From Armillaria gallica (lineage: Eukaryota > Basidiomycota > Agaricomycetes > Agaricales > Physalacriaceae), in contig JBANDB010000006.1 of assembly GCA_037576215.1 (NCBI GenBank), forward strand, positions 930,001 to 994,000: DNA of 64,000 nucleotides. Reading direction: 5' to 3'. Shown in pieces: positions 39,542 through 50,841 of the stretch; position 1 is the stretch's first letter, and the number at the start of each line of letters is the position of its first letter. Below the pieces are notes generated by a model. The model saw only the letters and a program-made list of their open reading frames with translations, made no database searches and was not told the origin of the DNA. The translations under genes were made by a program, and so were the position numbers.

Positions 39542-42095
39542 TTACCGTGTTATCGACGGTCCCCGCAAGACAGCATCTAAACCTGCCCCGAGGCCGTCCC
39601 TAGTCCCACTCGATAATCTCGCCGTCCAAGTAACCGTCTTATCCAACTTGATGTTCGTATACATATGCGAGCCAAATAGATCCAACGGAGGAGGAGATGA
39701 TGAATGGTCTCCTTGGAGATGCACCAACGCCTTTGACGCTGCATCGTTCGATGGGAAACGTTTCCTATGAAGGTGTATACTCCTCATGGCCTTCAGTTTA
39801 CAGGACGCGTCCGAGACGGCTGGAACCATTCCTTGCAGAATGTTAGTTATACTTTCTGGGAGTCGTGATCCTCTGGGCAGTGGGTGTGGTTCGAGGGCCT
39901 CGTCAAGTTGATCCACGAAAAGACTCTGCGACTCCACCGAAAGAGGGATATCATAATCGATTGTCAGGAAGAGCCGACGGAGGGTATTGGATGCTTCGTA
40001 GGGAAGTGACGGACTCTTTAGGAGATACGCGATGAACTCGGTCGTCAGGGAGAACCCTGCTTGATTGAGAGCGTGCCGAAATCGGTGAATAAATTCGAAA
40101 CCTAGTTCTACAAGGTTCTCCGCGATTCTGATGTTGGATGTGGACGCGGCGATATCGACGAGTTCCTCCAAGTGCCGATGGACAGTCTCCATTGTCGTGC
40201 AGGGCAAAGCGAATTCCTGATGGGAGCACGAAAGGTGCGCTTCCAGCTCGTCAAGCTGCTGATGCAACCTCTTGAGCACGAGATCGGAATGACGGTGGGC
40301 CAAGTCCACATCGTGACCAGGATTACGATGGTACCACTGCCTGGTCGTGACAAACCCTCCTATTTCTGTCTCGAGCTTGAGAATTTGATCTACATACATA
40401 TCGAGAAGACTCCTGGACACGACGGTGAGAGCGGACACTGAAGGTAATCGTGAGTAATTCCGGGGTATGTCCTGTTGCTTCGCTTCCACTGACCGGAATA
40501 ATCCGACACACTTGGTATGCCGCTTTGCACAAGGTTTATGTATTTCAATGTTTGCTCGTCAAAGTGGAGTGTTTCCCGTGAACGATACGCGGTAGAAGTT
40601 GCTGTTACAGGTGACGCCGGGAGGGACATCATTGTTAAGGACCATATAGCACTGAGGCACGTTATAGCCCGCTTCTGCGCTGTTGTGGGTGTGAGCTCGC
40701 CCTGAGTGCATGTCACGAGAAGGCGTTGGATGCGATATCCCAGGCGTATCGTAACAGCGTCATGATTAAGCAACCGGTAGAGCAGCAGTTTGGCGCTCAG
40801 ATCGGTGCAGGCGACGACATTGGGTATGACCTCGATGAAAGGCTCCAACTCGCTGTCGACGCGTAATAGTTCGATAGCCCAACACATCGCGTCGAAATCA
40901 CGGGCATCGCGCTCTGATGATATTTCTACGGCAGCGGTCTCTCGGGCTTCCGACATTCCGCAGACTATAGGCTGGAGAACGCCGAGGGAGTCTCGTTGTC
41001 GAAGCAGCCGGAGACTGCAAAGGATTCGCCAGGATATAAGGGAAAGAGGTGTGTGGTAGGGACAGTCGTAATGGAATACCGGAAGAAAGGTTATAAGGAT
41101 ATATAGAGCGCTACAGAGGACGGTGATGGCAAGGATGAGGTATGCCAAAGCGTCATTTACGGATAGCAGATACGCAAATAATCCGGCCAAGAAGAGTAAG
41201 AGGGAAATGTGGAGTAACAATGGTATTATTTCGACTAGAGCGGCCATCTTGAACCTGTTTAGTCCTCGATACAGAAACGCGGATATTCTCGCGCGTCTCT
41301 GCGGTGTAGAACGGGTCTCCGTCGCCTGGATGTAATTTCTGGTCCATTGCTGAACTAGCGTCGCCGATAAGGCACAGATGAGACTGAAGCCAAGGCTGAG
41401 AAACCACAAAGTATTACAGACTAACGCGGATGCCGCTGGTGTGAATTTCGCATCGAGAAGGTCTGGTACGCTGACCGGGTGCGACCCATTGGACACGGAC
41501 ACCAGCTGATCGGAAATGCGAGTGAGTAAGAATACGACCTTGTCATCTGTATTGGGTAACAGGGACTTGTAGCTTTCTATGATGAACGCAGTTACGCTAG
41601 CAGAAAAGAGACCAGCCTGTGATTTGATTATTAATGCTGATTCGGTGAACCGATGAATTGGCGTACGAATATTAGGATTGCGTCCATGTCACCTTTCCAG
41701 CTGTGCGCTAATGCGCGATCGTGCTTTTCCGCTTCTGTGAGATATGAATACCATAGCTTTGCTGATGGATCTTCATAGCGGGGCGATTTCATGTGATCAT
41801 CTGTGCTCTAGAGTTAGCAAAGGGAATGGCCAGAGTATTACGACTGCGTACCTCCTGGAGCACTCATCGTAGCTGAGATTCCCTTCGAGCGGCGAAGGAG
41901 AAGGGAAAGATGAGAGGGATTGCTATGTTCATCATGATCTTCACTTGCCAGGGACGTGTGTCGGATGCTGTGCCAAGTAAAGCTTTCTGATGGACACTGT
42001 CGTGATGAGCCAACGCTGCCTTTTTCTTCTTCATGAGAAGCGAGGCTAGAGCTGGTGCTTCCAAGTAAATCGCTGTATCCCTTATGTCGGTGCAC
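39542..42095 (-). CDS. DUF6535 membrane protein
   Basis: The N-terminus is hydrophilic and Ser/His-rich, followed by SPRYEDPSAKLWYSYLTEAE and SWKGDMDAILIFAGLFSASV, which open the DUF6535 domain of Agaricomycete membrane proteins. Four hydrophobic segments follow: VTAFIIESYKSLLP region, NTLWFLSLGFSLICALSATL, IPLLLHISLLLFLAGLFAYL and LAYLILAITVLCSALYILI, with the family's LVQQWTRNYIQATE in between. The long cytosolic C-terminal half (from about 41020 to the stop at 39542) is alpha-helical and has no recognisable domain. Introns lie near 41830-41880, 41685-41695, 41625 and 40440-40490. Function is unknown; the family is often multi-copy in mushrooms. Confidence 0.75.
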
Positions 42096-42284
42096 ATGAT
42101 TATGGGGGATGTAAGGGATGTGATTGCGGGGTACGCTGAAATAGCCTTCGGCTCGGCCCGGATATGATCTATAGCCGGATGATGATCACGGGTGCCCGTG
42201 TTTCTGCAGAACTTTATCGAAGAAACACGGCACTCTTCCTAAACCTCCCACCCAAACTACTCTCCCTTCGTTTCGAGGACCAAA

Positions 42285-43180
42285 ATGCTAGCGCAGCTCT
42301 CTATTGGCGCAAAACAAGTACTAGAGCTTTCGTCTCGGTTAACAGGGGGCGGCGATGATGAAGACGAGCCGCTGGTGGGTTATTGCGTTAACGCCTTGAA
42401 GGAAATCAACTAATAATGGTCTTTCCAGGTCATCAACCTTGAGGTTCTACTGCAGGACCTGGCTTTGCAGGTGCCAGACGTATGGCGACGCGCGGCAACG
42501 CTCTACGGCGAATCCATACATCCTGCGTGCAGCAACCTTCGGACCATGCTCAGTGGCGATGTTGAGCGAATGGAAAGGCTCTTCCTTGACTTGGAGACGC
42601 ACGACGACGACGACGACGGTCCTTCGGTGCGAGCAACTTGGAGATTTTGCTTCCTTGAAACTGACGGTGGCTTTTCAAGGTCTCTGATTTGGATCCCCCG
42701 TGTCCCATGAACCTAACAACAGACGCTTCATCATCCACGTCCCGGAGCCAGCGACGGCGGTCCCGTTCAGTGAGTCAATCCGCTAGCATCTCTTTTGGTT
42801 CCGTGTTTGACATGTACCAGCCTTCGCCACCCAACTTTCAAGTTCCCGAAATCGTCCTTACCCTATGTCCTTCACAACCTCGCGACATCTCGTGCTGTGT
42901 TCCGATACAAGACAGCGCATACAACCAACGCCTTACGGTCCCCACACACACCACAGTCAACAGTGTCTTCCCTCCAATGCGCGCGCGATCACCTCCTGTA
43001 AAGTCGGTAAAAGATTGGATATGGCGAGATGGGCATTGGCAAGCAATCCTCCCTGATTTGGAGGAGCAGGCCAGGAGAGGCATCTTTTCACGTCCGTCGT
43101 CCAATGTCAGACGGAGGGTGTCGCGATGCTGCAAACCTCAGCGAGCTTTGCACCATTCATGTGGACATCAGCGCTCATGA
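42285..43180 (+). CDS. hypothetical protein, lineage-specific
   Basis: From ATG 42285 the first exon reads MLAQLSIGAKQVLELSSRL with an acidic end (GGGDDEDEPL). An intron at 42375-42428 leads to VINLEVLLQDLALQVPDVWR and LDLETHDDDDDGPSVRATW. An intron starting in CAAG|gtctctg and ending cctaacaacag gives RRFIIHVPEPATAVPF. A gtgagt intron ending near 42842 returns to a frame with VPEIVLTLCPSQPRD and the protein-like KDWIWRDGHWQAILPDLEEQ. The stop is at 43178-43180. I do not recognise the family and the last two joins are tentative. The (GAC)n run at 42601-42617 encodes the Asp tract. Confidence 0.42.
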
Positions 43181-43528
43181 CTCCAGACTGCGTATGCATT
43201 GCCTGAGGGATCCTGTGTATTACTAGACACTTTCGATGTATTGAGCACTCGTCCTAGGACCTATTACGAACTTGGGATATATTTTATCAGAACTTTTTGC
43301 AAATGCCGGTTCCGGGTTACTATGTAATCAGCGGCCCTTCGTTTGACACGTGCGTGAATGGCACTTACATCACTGGCACGTACGTCGAACTCGCTGTGTT
43401 TGCTTCTTGAAGCTGTACTATCACCATCACCAATCCGCTGCTGTTTCGTAAAAGGCAAATCACCTAACTCACTGTGACGCGCGTACTTCTGACTGCGGTC
43501 GCCCTCTCATCCATACTGTCACCAGGAA
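43181..43528. other. upstream region of the NVJ2-like gene
   Basis: No coding sequence is supported. It presumably holds the promoter of the NVJ2-like gene. Confidence 0.4.
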
Positions 43529-46500
43529 ATGTCCTTCAAGGCTATCCTCTACGCTTATATTCTTGGAGGATTGACATTCATTCCATTGCTCCTTGCATCT
43601 CTCGTTCTTTTCACCATTTACACCTCGGTTCCTGTAGGTGACCTAGATGTTTCCAAGAAGCGCAAAAGCGTCCTGGAGGGGAGATTACAGGAGGAAGAAG
43701 CAGAAGCCGCTCCTGAATCGGCGGCTCCATCAGTAGGCGACGTCAACGACCTGCCCAAGACTCGGAAGGGCTGGTTGACGATGCGGAGGACGTTTGAAGA
43801 ATCTGCCTTTGATGGGGGATACGTGACGCTTGTCCGGTCATTCTTGGATGCTAGATCCAAGGACCCGAAACGCTCGCGACCCAAAGACATGTGGTATGTT
43901 GTCTTGAAGGGGAAGATCCTCTACCTCTATGAGGACGAGGGCATGACAGAATGTGAAGCGGTGATTCAGCTAGGAGCACACGACGTCATCATCTATCCAG
44001 AAGGTCTCTTGGACGGCGAACTGTTTGCGAAACGGAATGCTATTTGCCTCCAGCCCAAGGGCCCCGAAGCAGGTGATGGCATGCCTAGCGTGACAAAAGC
44101 CATGAAGTTAGACGGAGACGATGTAGGCAAGGGACCAGAGGACACGGAAACCAACGCAAAGGCGGTGGAGACAACCCCGGAGGTGGAGAAGCTGAAAACT
44201 ATCATTTCAAAGGAGGAAGCCGTCGATTCAAATACGCCTTGGTTCATCTTCGTCCGATCCAATGTCGAAATGGAAGACTGGTATCTGTCGCTGGTTCACG
44301 CGTCGGATCATCCTGCACAGACACACCATCTTTCTCCACTTCAAGCCATATTCCTTCCCTCAGACATGAACCTTCTCGTTACAACTCTTGATGAACAGCC
44401 TGACGTGATCCCCATGCGTTGGCTCAACGCCCTTGTTGGTCGCGTATTCTACAGCTTTTACAAGACACACCTCCTTGAGGCGTTCATCATTGGTCGACTT
44501 ATGAAGAAGCTGTCAAAGATCAAAAGGCCGACATTTCTTGCCGACATCGTGGTCACACAGGTGTCCGTGGGAAACACAACACCCACCTTCAGTAAACCCA
44601 TGCTCAAAGAACTCACCAAGGAAGGTGACGCGTCTTTAGAGATTCATTTGCTATACAAGGGCGAAGTACGCCTTACCGTCGAAGCTACCGCGAACATCAA
44701 TTTGGGTACATTCAAGTCTTATAATGTCAAACTCGTGCTCGCGGTTGTCTTGAAGGAGATAGAGGGAAATTTGCTAGTCAAGGTGAAGCGTCCACCAAGC
44801 AATCGCATATGGTATGCCTTCACGCAGATGCCTCGGATGGTTTTGGAGGTCGAGCCTATTGTCAGCGACCGTCAGATTACATGGAGTATGATCCTCAGTA
44901 CAATCGAGTCGAGACTTAAGGAGATCGTGAGTTTCGTATCCATCTATCAACCGCAGACAGTGATTAATGATTGCACAGATACAAGAAAGTGTAGTGCTTC
45001 CCAACATGGATGACATCGCTTTCTTTGAAAGTCTATCACATCAGCATCGAGGGGGTATCTGGCCAGATGCTGCTAGGCATGTTGGACCTGAGCGGGTTCC
45101 CGATCAATCCTCGAAAGACACAGGGACGGAAATTGACGCAGTTGAGCCCACAGAAATGGAACAGCCGCCGTTGATTCAGAAGGCAACGTCTTTACAGGAA
45201 CAGGCAACACCGTTGACCGAGCCCCCCCTCCTGACACCTTCATCAACAGAACCAGGGTTTTCTCACGAATCTTCTCCTCTAAATCGACGGCGAACATGGT
45301 TTTCGACCAATCGAAATGATGAGAAGTTGCTGTCCGATGATCGCGAAAACTCGACTACGAAAGATGGTGATGAGGCCCGTGGTCGTTCGGTAGATGTTGG
45401 GAATATTACATTGGTTAGATCGCATTCGGCACCTGGCGAACCGGAGGTCAATCGCATTGGGAATGGTTCTGATGATGGTACCAGCAACAGTCCACAGAGT
45501 CATCTCTCAGTAGATGATGGCCGTCGCTCGTCCTCACGGGCTTCGTCTATCTCAGATGATCAAGGAAACGGACCCACCTCTGTCTCTCGATCCTCTTCGC
45601 GGTCGCACAAGGACCTACCACCGTCACCATCTCCAGAACCTACTCGAGTACCACCTGCATCCCCCAGTGCCACTTCTTCTTCCTGTCTACATTAAAGTCC
45701 AAAGCGGCAGACAAACAGGCCCTCAGCAATTCAGCAAAGGAAACCATGAGGAAGTGGGGCGTCAATTGGGGTAGTCTGCGTAAAGGTACGGCGGGGAGCG
45801 GTGACGAAATGCCAGACCATGGATCAGTCGACACTCAGGAAAGAGTCGCAAGTACTAGCAGCCTGTCACAGAAAGCTCGGACGAGCTACGCGGAGGTCCG
45901 GGCGGCTGTAGCGGAGCGACTGAGGAGCGCGGAAGAGTCCAGGCCATCCTCCTCATCGGACACCTTGTTCGCACCCGGACGGTTTCATCCTCAAAGCTAG
46001 CCCCCTCCCAGCCTTCTCCTCGACCCGATCTATCCGATAGCGTTCTACCTCCCGACGATGACACGCCCGAAAACCCAATACACGTCCAGCCCCAGGCCAA
46101 AACGATGTCCATTCCGGGGATTCATGCTAGTCACAAGGGAATGTGATGTCGATGGGGTATGTCGCTCCACCAGTATCGCCGCCGCCTGAGAGCAAGAAGA
46201 ACCCGGTTCTTCGTCTGTGGAAGAGTCCGGTTCTGGCTGGTTCTACGCCTCTACCGGAAGGAAATAAGAGTGTGGAGTCCCTTGAGGCTCCACTGCCTGT
46301 TCCTCGCCCTCCTCCTCCTGCGCTACCTCCTCGACCGTCAGTTACACGACCGCCGGTACAGCATACTAGAGTTGCATCGGACCCTTCGGCACAGACCGCG
46401 TCAGACAGCCTCAAGTCCATCGTAGACAAGGAGGAGAAACGGACTGGTCGTACGTCGATATCTGACCAGACTTCTCCTTCCTCTTCCCCTCCGGTTACTG

Positions 46501-46541
46501 AAACACTACCATTATCACCAATCGAGATTGTCTCTTCATGA
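43529..46541 (+). CDS. NVJ2: PH-SMP domain lipid-transfer protein at membrane contact sites (Nvj2/TEX2 type), with two apparent frame breaks
   Basis: The N-terminal helix [20 protein letters not shown] anchors the protein in the ER. A PH domain follows ([16 protein letters not shown] ... [19 protein letters not shown] ... [10 protein letters not shown]), interrupted by an acidic insert, then [18 protein letters not shown]. The SMP domain runs from about residue 285: [75 protein letters not shown] and, after an intron, [16 protein letters not shown]. Yeast Nvj2 moves ceramide at ER-Golgi and nucleus-vacuole contacts. The C-terminal half is disordered and Ser/Pro-rich. An intron at 45652-45698 removes an apparent stop. 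Frame breaks of -1 occur at the GG of 45981-45982 and the GGG of 46137-46139. One extra G at each gives continuous [16 protein letters not shown] and [17 protein letters not shown]. Confidence 0.87.
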
Positions 46542-47188
46542 ATTCTTCTGATAATATACACGCCTATATCGCTAAATAATTATTTCAGCACACATCATCT
46601 GTATATTACATACGCATACTTGGGTCGGTTGTTTTTTTTTGCTGTAACATGGTATTTGCGCGCGGTTCGGAAGATGGACGTTAGAAAACCTGTGTCGGCT
46701 CTTTGATACTAGGAGCATCGAATTCGGTACGTTCTTACTTCTAGCTGTGTTATCCATTCCTGTTTCGCTTGTACTTCCTAATGTAATACTCATCATTACA
46801 TGGGGAGTTTTCCGGCTACTACTATTCGGTTGTGGGTGCCGATCACCATCGCAGATCCTACAAGTATAGAATGGGGTTCTCCTTCGCCCACCTTTGAGAA
46901 ATACTCTGTGTGATGGTGTGACAGCCAGAGGGAAATTGGTCCTCGATCTCTGCTGTCGAGATGAAACAGGCGTCGAGGCAGCGGGAATTGTCGTCAAGAC
47001 GACTCTGTTAGCTCAATTGTGATGTAGTATATTATCTATCCCACACTAAATAAGCTGCTGTAAAACACGAGGGAGAAGAAAAAAAAGCTGTTGGTGCAAT
47101 ACAGCTTGAACGGAAAGTAATAAGTAAGGGCTGGAATTCCATCTCGCTTGGGGTCACTCACTGTCCTTCCCTCCCCTTCAGGACGTAT
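46542..47188. other. intergenic region between tandem plus-strand genes
   Basis: 3' flank of the NVJ2-like gene and upstream region of the next gene. It contains an A/T-rich run (TTTTTTTTT near 46631) and no supported gene. Confidence 0.45.
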
Positions 47189-49971
47189 ATGTCATCGACT
47201 GTAAATACCCAAACGCCGCTCGAAGCCATATCATGTGCACGTATGACCGTTCCAAGCGAGGAAGGGAGGATAATACCCTTGTCGCCACCGCCGCGGGTCC
47301 GGAAGAGCAGGCCTCCCCAACCTATAAATCCCCAAGGACAGGGCATCACGATTCGACCGGGTGGCGGCCCCCTGGAGGAAAAACGTCTTATCTGGCACGC
47401 GGCGTCGATTTGTTACCAGGAATACGAGAAGAAGAACACGTAGGCCCCCCAGCGCTCGATACCGCCATGGAGAGAAAGCGGGCCCATACAACCCCGGGGA
47501 ACGAGGGGAAGGGTAACGCATCAGTCGAGGTATTGATGGCGAACTCGAATTCCCAGCAACGGAGACAGCATCAGTCGAGATCATCGCAGGCCTCAAATCC
47601 AAGCAAATTTTTTGATTCTGTTTTCCGGTTTCAAGTTGATGTTCAAAAAGAGGAGCGATATGCGAGGAGGTCTTTCAGCGAGCCTGCGGTTGCTACTTTA
47701 CGAGGACGGGGACGGGGAAAGCAGAAAGGTAGACTAGGTGCGTGCTGAAATTCGTGGGGGCCGATCAGGCGGTAGCTGAGAAGACGAAGAACCAGGGAAT
47801 ACAGGGCGTAATTCCAATACGATGGCGGCAGAGCTTCCAGTGTTGGATATTCGACGGCAAGACGTGGCCCCACGACTAGAATTGGACCCTGATGTTGTCA
47901 AGCCGCGACCCTTTCTTTCCCACGCCCGAACGGCGTCGTCGTCGTCGTCGTCGTCGTCGCGCTCGACAGTGACTGAGGAATCCCTCTGGCCAACATCCAC
48001 CACCGAAGACGCACAGATCAGCATATCCAGCACAGTACACAGCGGGTCCTCTGTGATGTCATATTCGAACATATACGGTCCAGTGGAAGGCGGGAATGAT
48101 CGAACCTCCTTTATCGACCTTTCCACGACGACGACGACGACGAAGACGACGATGAGCAACGAATGCTCGCCGTCAGAAGGATCACGCGCTCGCTCGCCCA
48201 AGCCCCCTATCCCCACCACGCCCAAGCCCGATTTCGGCAATCGTTCTGTACCCAGTCTCCAGCAGCGCCCACCGACGACCAACTACCTCAAAGCCGACGA
48301 GCGGGCTGATTTGATTCGCAAATCACGGAAACTGGCACAGGTATTTGGGCAGACGCCTGGAGCCGGTGTTATGCCGCAGCAGGATTCGTGGGTCAGCTTT
48401 TTGGACTTGCCTTTGGGTCGGCACCTTCGAGGAACGGCCTCTGTTTCGACCACGCCTCCCGTCTGGCCGCCGCCTGAAGGCACCCAGTACCTCACTGCCT
48501 CTGGTCGTCGCCATTCAACGCCTCTAACACCAGAGAGGTCCAGCTGCGAGTACATGATCCAAGTCGGATCCCAGGAAGGAGAACCATCAACTGATGACCA
48601 GCCCAAAGGAGAAGACACTAAATCTTTCATCGACCTATCTGAGGAAGAGTTGCCTGATGATGTTTCGGCCATCATCTCAAATAGCGATCCGATGAAGGAC
48701 CGGTCACCATCGCCTTCCCTCTTTCAGTTTGAACACTTATCACCGGAGGAGCAAGCTGAAGAGATCAGAAGACGTAACAGGGACAAGCTAGCGAAGCTCC
48801 ATCGCTTTTTAGGCTCTCGTATTCCCGCAGACCTCGTTCTCGGTTTCGAGGACCCTTCCCTTTCCTTGCCACCACCTCTCGACGTACAAATGGAGTCTCC
48901 AGACGAACGCAAGGCATGGCTGAGGAGGCGTAGGAGCAGCTCTGTTGCAGCGTTCCCTCACTGGTCGGATGATTATGACAGGGTCAAGGAGGACCTCAAC
49001 GACAAGGAGAAGGCTATCAACGTACGGCGGGCACAGAAGATGGAAAAGGTGCGCCCATGCTTCTTGACGAGCACTCACGTTTACTGAAATTCCCTAGATG
49101 TTCGGCGTCGCACCGCCCCAGACACTGTACCACACCCGACACGGTGCCTCGCCCTCTGGATCCCTTGTTGGTCTAGTTGCCCCACCAAAGTCTCGTTCGG
49201 CTGTCCCAGGCTCGACTCCTATGGCGTCTCCACCCTCATCCCCGAAGAATATGAATCAATCCCCGTACAAACTCAAATCGAGGAAGGACGATCGGACCGG
49301 GTCCTCCGAATCTCTTACACACCTTTTAGGCGGCGACGAAGACACCTCAAGTCGCACCAGGCTTCGTGGCAGAAGCGGTTCGCTTGTGTATACCCATTAC
49401 CAGCACTCTCTCAACTCGTTGGTTGATATCATCGATAGAGTACGTTTTTGTTATTGTTTTTCGTGATGTATTTCTCACTCCATGTATAGGATGACAGAGA
49501 ATCTCTTGCAGAGCTGCATGAATATCTCAACAGCAACGGCAGCGAGTCTCCCTCACCCCCTTTGAAAGAGTTCACTCTTACCAGGGACCGTCGCACGTCG
49601 ATCGCTTCTATAAAATCGGAGCGACGTCGCTCGCTCCCTACTCGCACCTCGATGACCTCGCTCGCATCAGAGTACAGCATATCCGCTACCCTCAAACCAG
49701 AAGTAACAGATTTCCAGCTCCGCCGGCGCAGAGCGGCCAAGCTGACCAACTTTTTCGGCGTGGACTACCGAGATTTGATTAGGGATGTGTTGGATAGCAT
49801 CGAAAACGGTTTGGAGCATGAGAGGAAGAGGGGCACGATCAACCCTGAAGAAGCAGAGGTACGCAATCTTTCATCTTTGTTCTATGAATTGTGTTGAAAC
49901 ACTTTGTTCCCGTAGGTCTTGTTACGCAAACTCCGCGAAATCAAGACGAAGCGTGATGGTATCTTTTGAAT
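47189..49971 (+). CDS. Ser-rich conserved hypothetical protein
   Basis: The likely start is ATG 47189 (MSSTVNTQTPLEAISCARM), leading to RPPQPINPQGQGITIRPGGG and LIWHAASICYQEYEKKN. A later exon with FFDSVFRFQVDVQKEERYAR joins in frame through an intron (gtagac to atacag) to MAAELPVLDIRRQDVAPRLE. The long central part is disordered, with poly-Ser and poly-Thr tracts. Folded-looking segments are ADERADLIRKSRKLAQVFGQ, LSPEEQAEEIRRRNRDKLAK and a C-terminal block RRAAKLTNFFGVDYRDLI, LDSIENGLEHERKRGTINPE, LLRKLREIKTKRDGIF before TGA. The helical C-terminus looks like a conserved interaction domain, but I cannot name a family. The joins between 47440 and 47760 are tentative; 47822 is the alternative start. 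Confidence 0.6.
47934..47959 (+). repeat. (CGT)n trinucleotide run inside coding sequence
   Basis: A perfect CGT/GTC run encodes a tract of consecutive Ser residues in the hypothetical protein. A related (ACG)n run near 48126-48152 encodes Thr. Confidence 0.85.
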
Positions 49972-50841
49972 GATTTTTATGCATCCTCCTCCGTACGGAC
50001 GGTATCTCATGACACTCCATCTTTCGTTCCATCTCAATTGTACTATAGAGTCTAGGGCTGTTACATCTCTCGCTAAATTACAAGTGCTGCATAATACAGA
50101 CATGTTGCCATCCTGTATATGAAGCAAGCTGCCTGGCCTTACCAAGTTTAGGAAGGACGGTGATTTTATTAGTCGTCGGTGCTCCTGAACAGAAACGTAA
50201 CAGTTAGATATTAGTAAGTAAGATGGACCACAAATCTTACAGTTTTCGCTCAAAAGATTATGATCGGGTTTCATACGATCGGCGAGGGGCTTCTCTCGCA
50301 TCTTTATCTGTAAGTTCATCATATTTCTTAGTCATTGCAACAAGGATAACTCTTTTCGCAACATCTTTTTGAATTATGAGAGACAGCGCTATAGTCGGCT
50401 TGCCACATCTCCGGTAAGTTTTTCATCCTGTGAAGTATGCCGTACTATGTAACCCAGGCTAGAGAGTATGTGTTATGATTCAAGGATGATTTGATGTTTC
50501 AGCGAATTTCTTCGTCGAAAGCCCAAATTTATTGGGTACCGGGTCTTTGTACACCGGATCCCATGTGTGGCTTAGCACCACGACAACTGATCTCTGACCT
50601 AGAGAAGATCATCCTTACAACTCAGTATATGTACTCCAATGTCCTAAATCCATACACGTGTTTTGCCAGAATTCATATTCTTCACTATTCGTCCTGCTTC
50701 TCGTTGGTGATACGATGGCCTATATCGTAGTCTGAATAAAAATAAAATTGTAGCTGTTGCAGAGCGAAATTAGAAGTTATATTGAAGTGTACAAACGAGT
50801 GGTGGACCGGGTGAAGCACCGTCACAGGACTAGACCTAGAC
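49972..50841. other. intergenic region, convergent 3' ends
   Basis: 870 bp between convergent genes. Short open frames here (for example 50491-50730) do not resemble protein and have no splice continuation. Confidence 0.45.

Noticed and set aside
45652..45698. Stop after TSSSCLH in the NVJ2-like gene
   Set aside because: Explained by an intron (gtacca to attaaag) that joins PEPTR to SKAADKQAL in frame.
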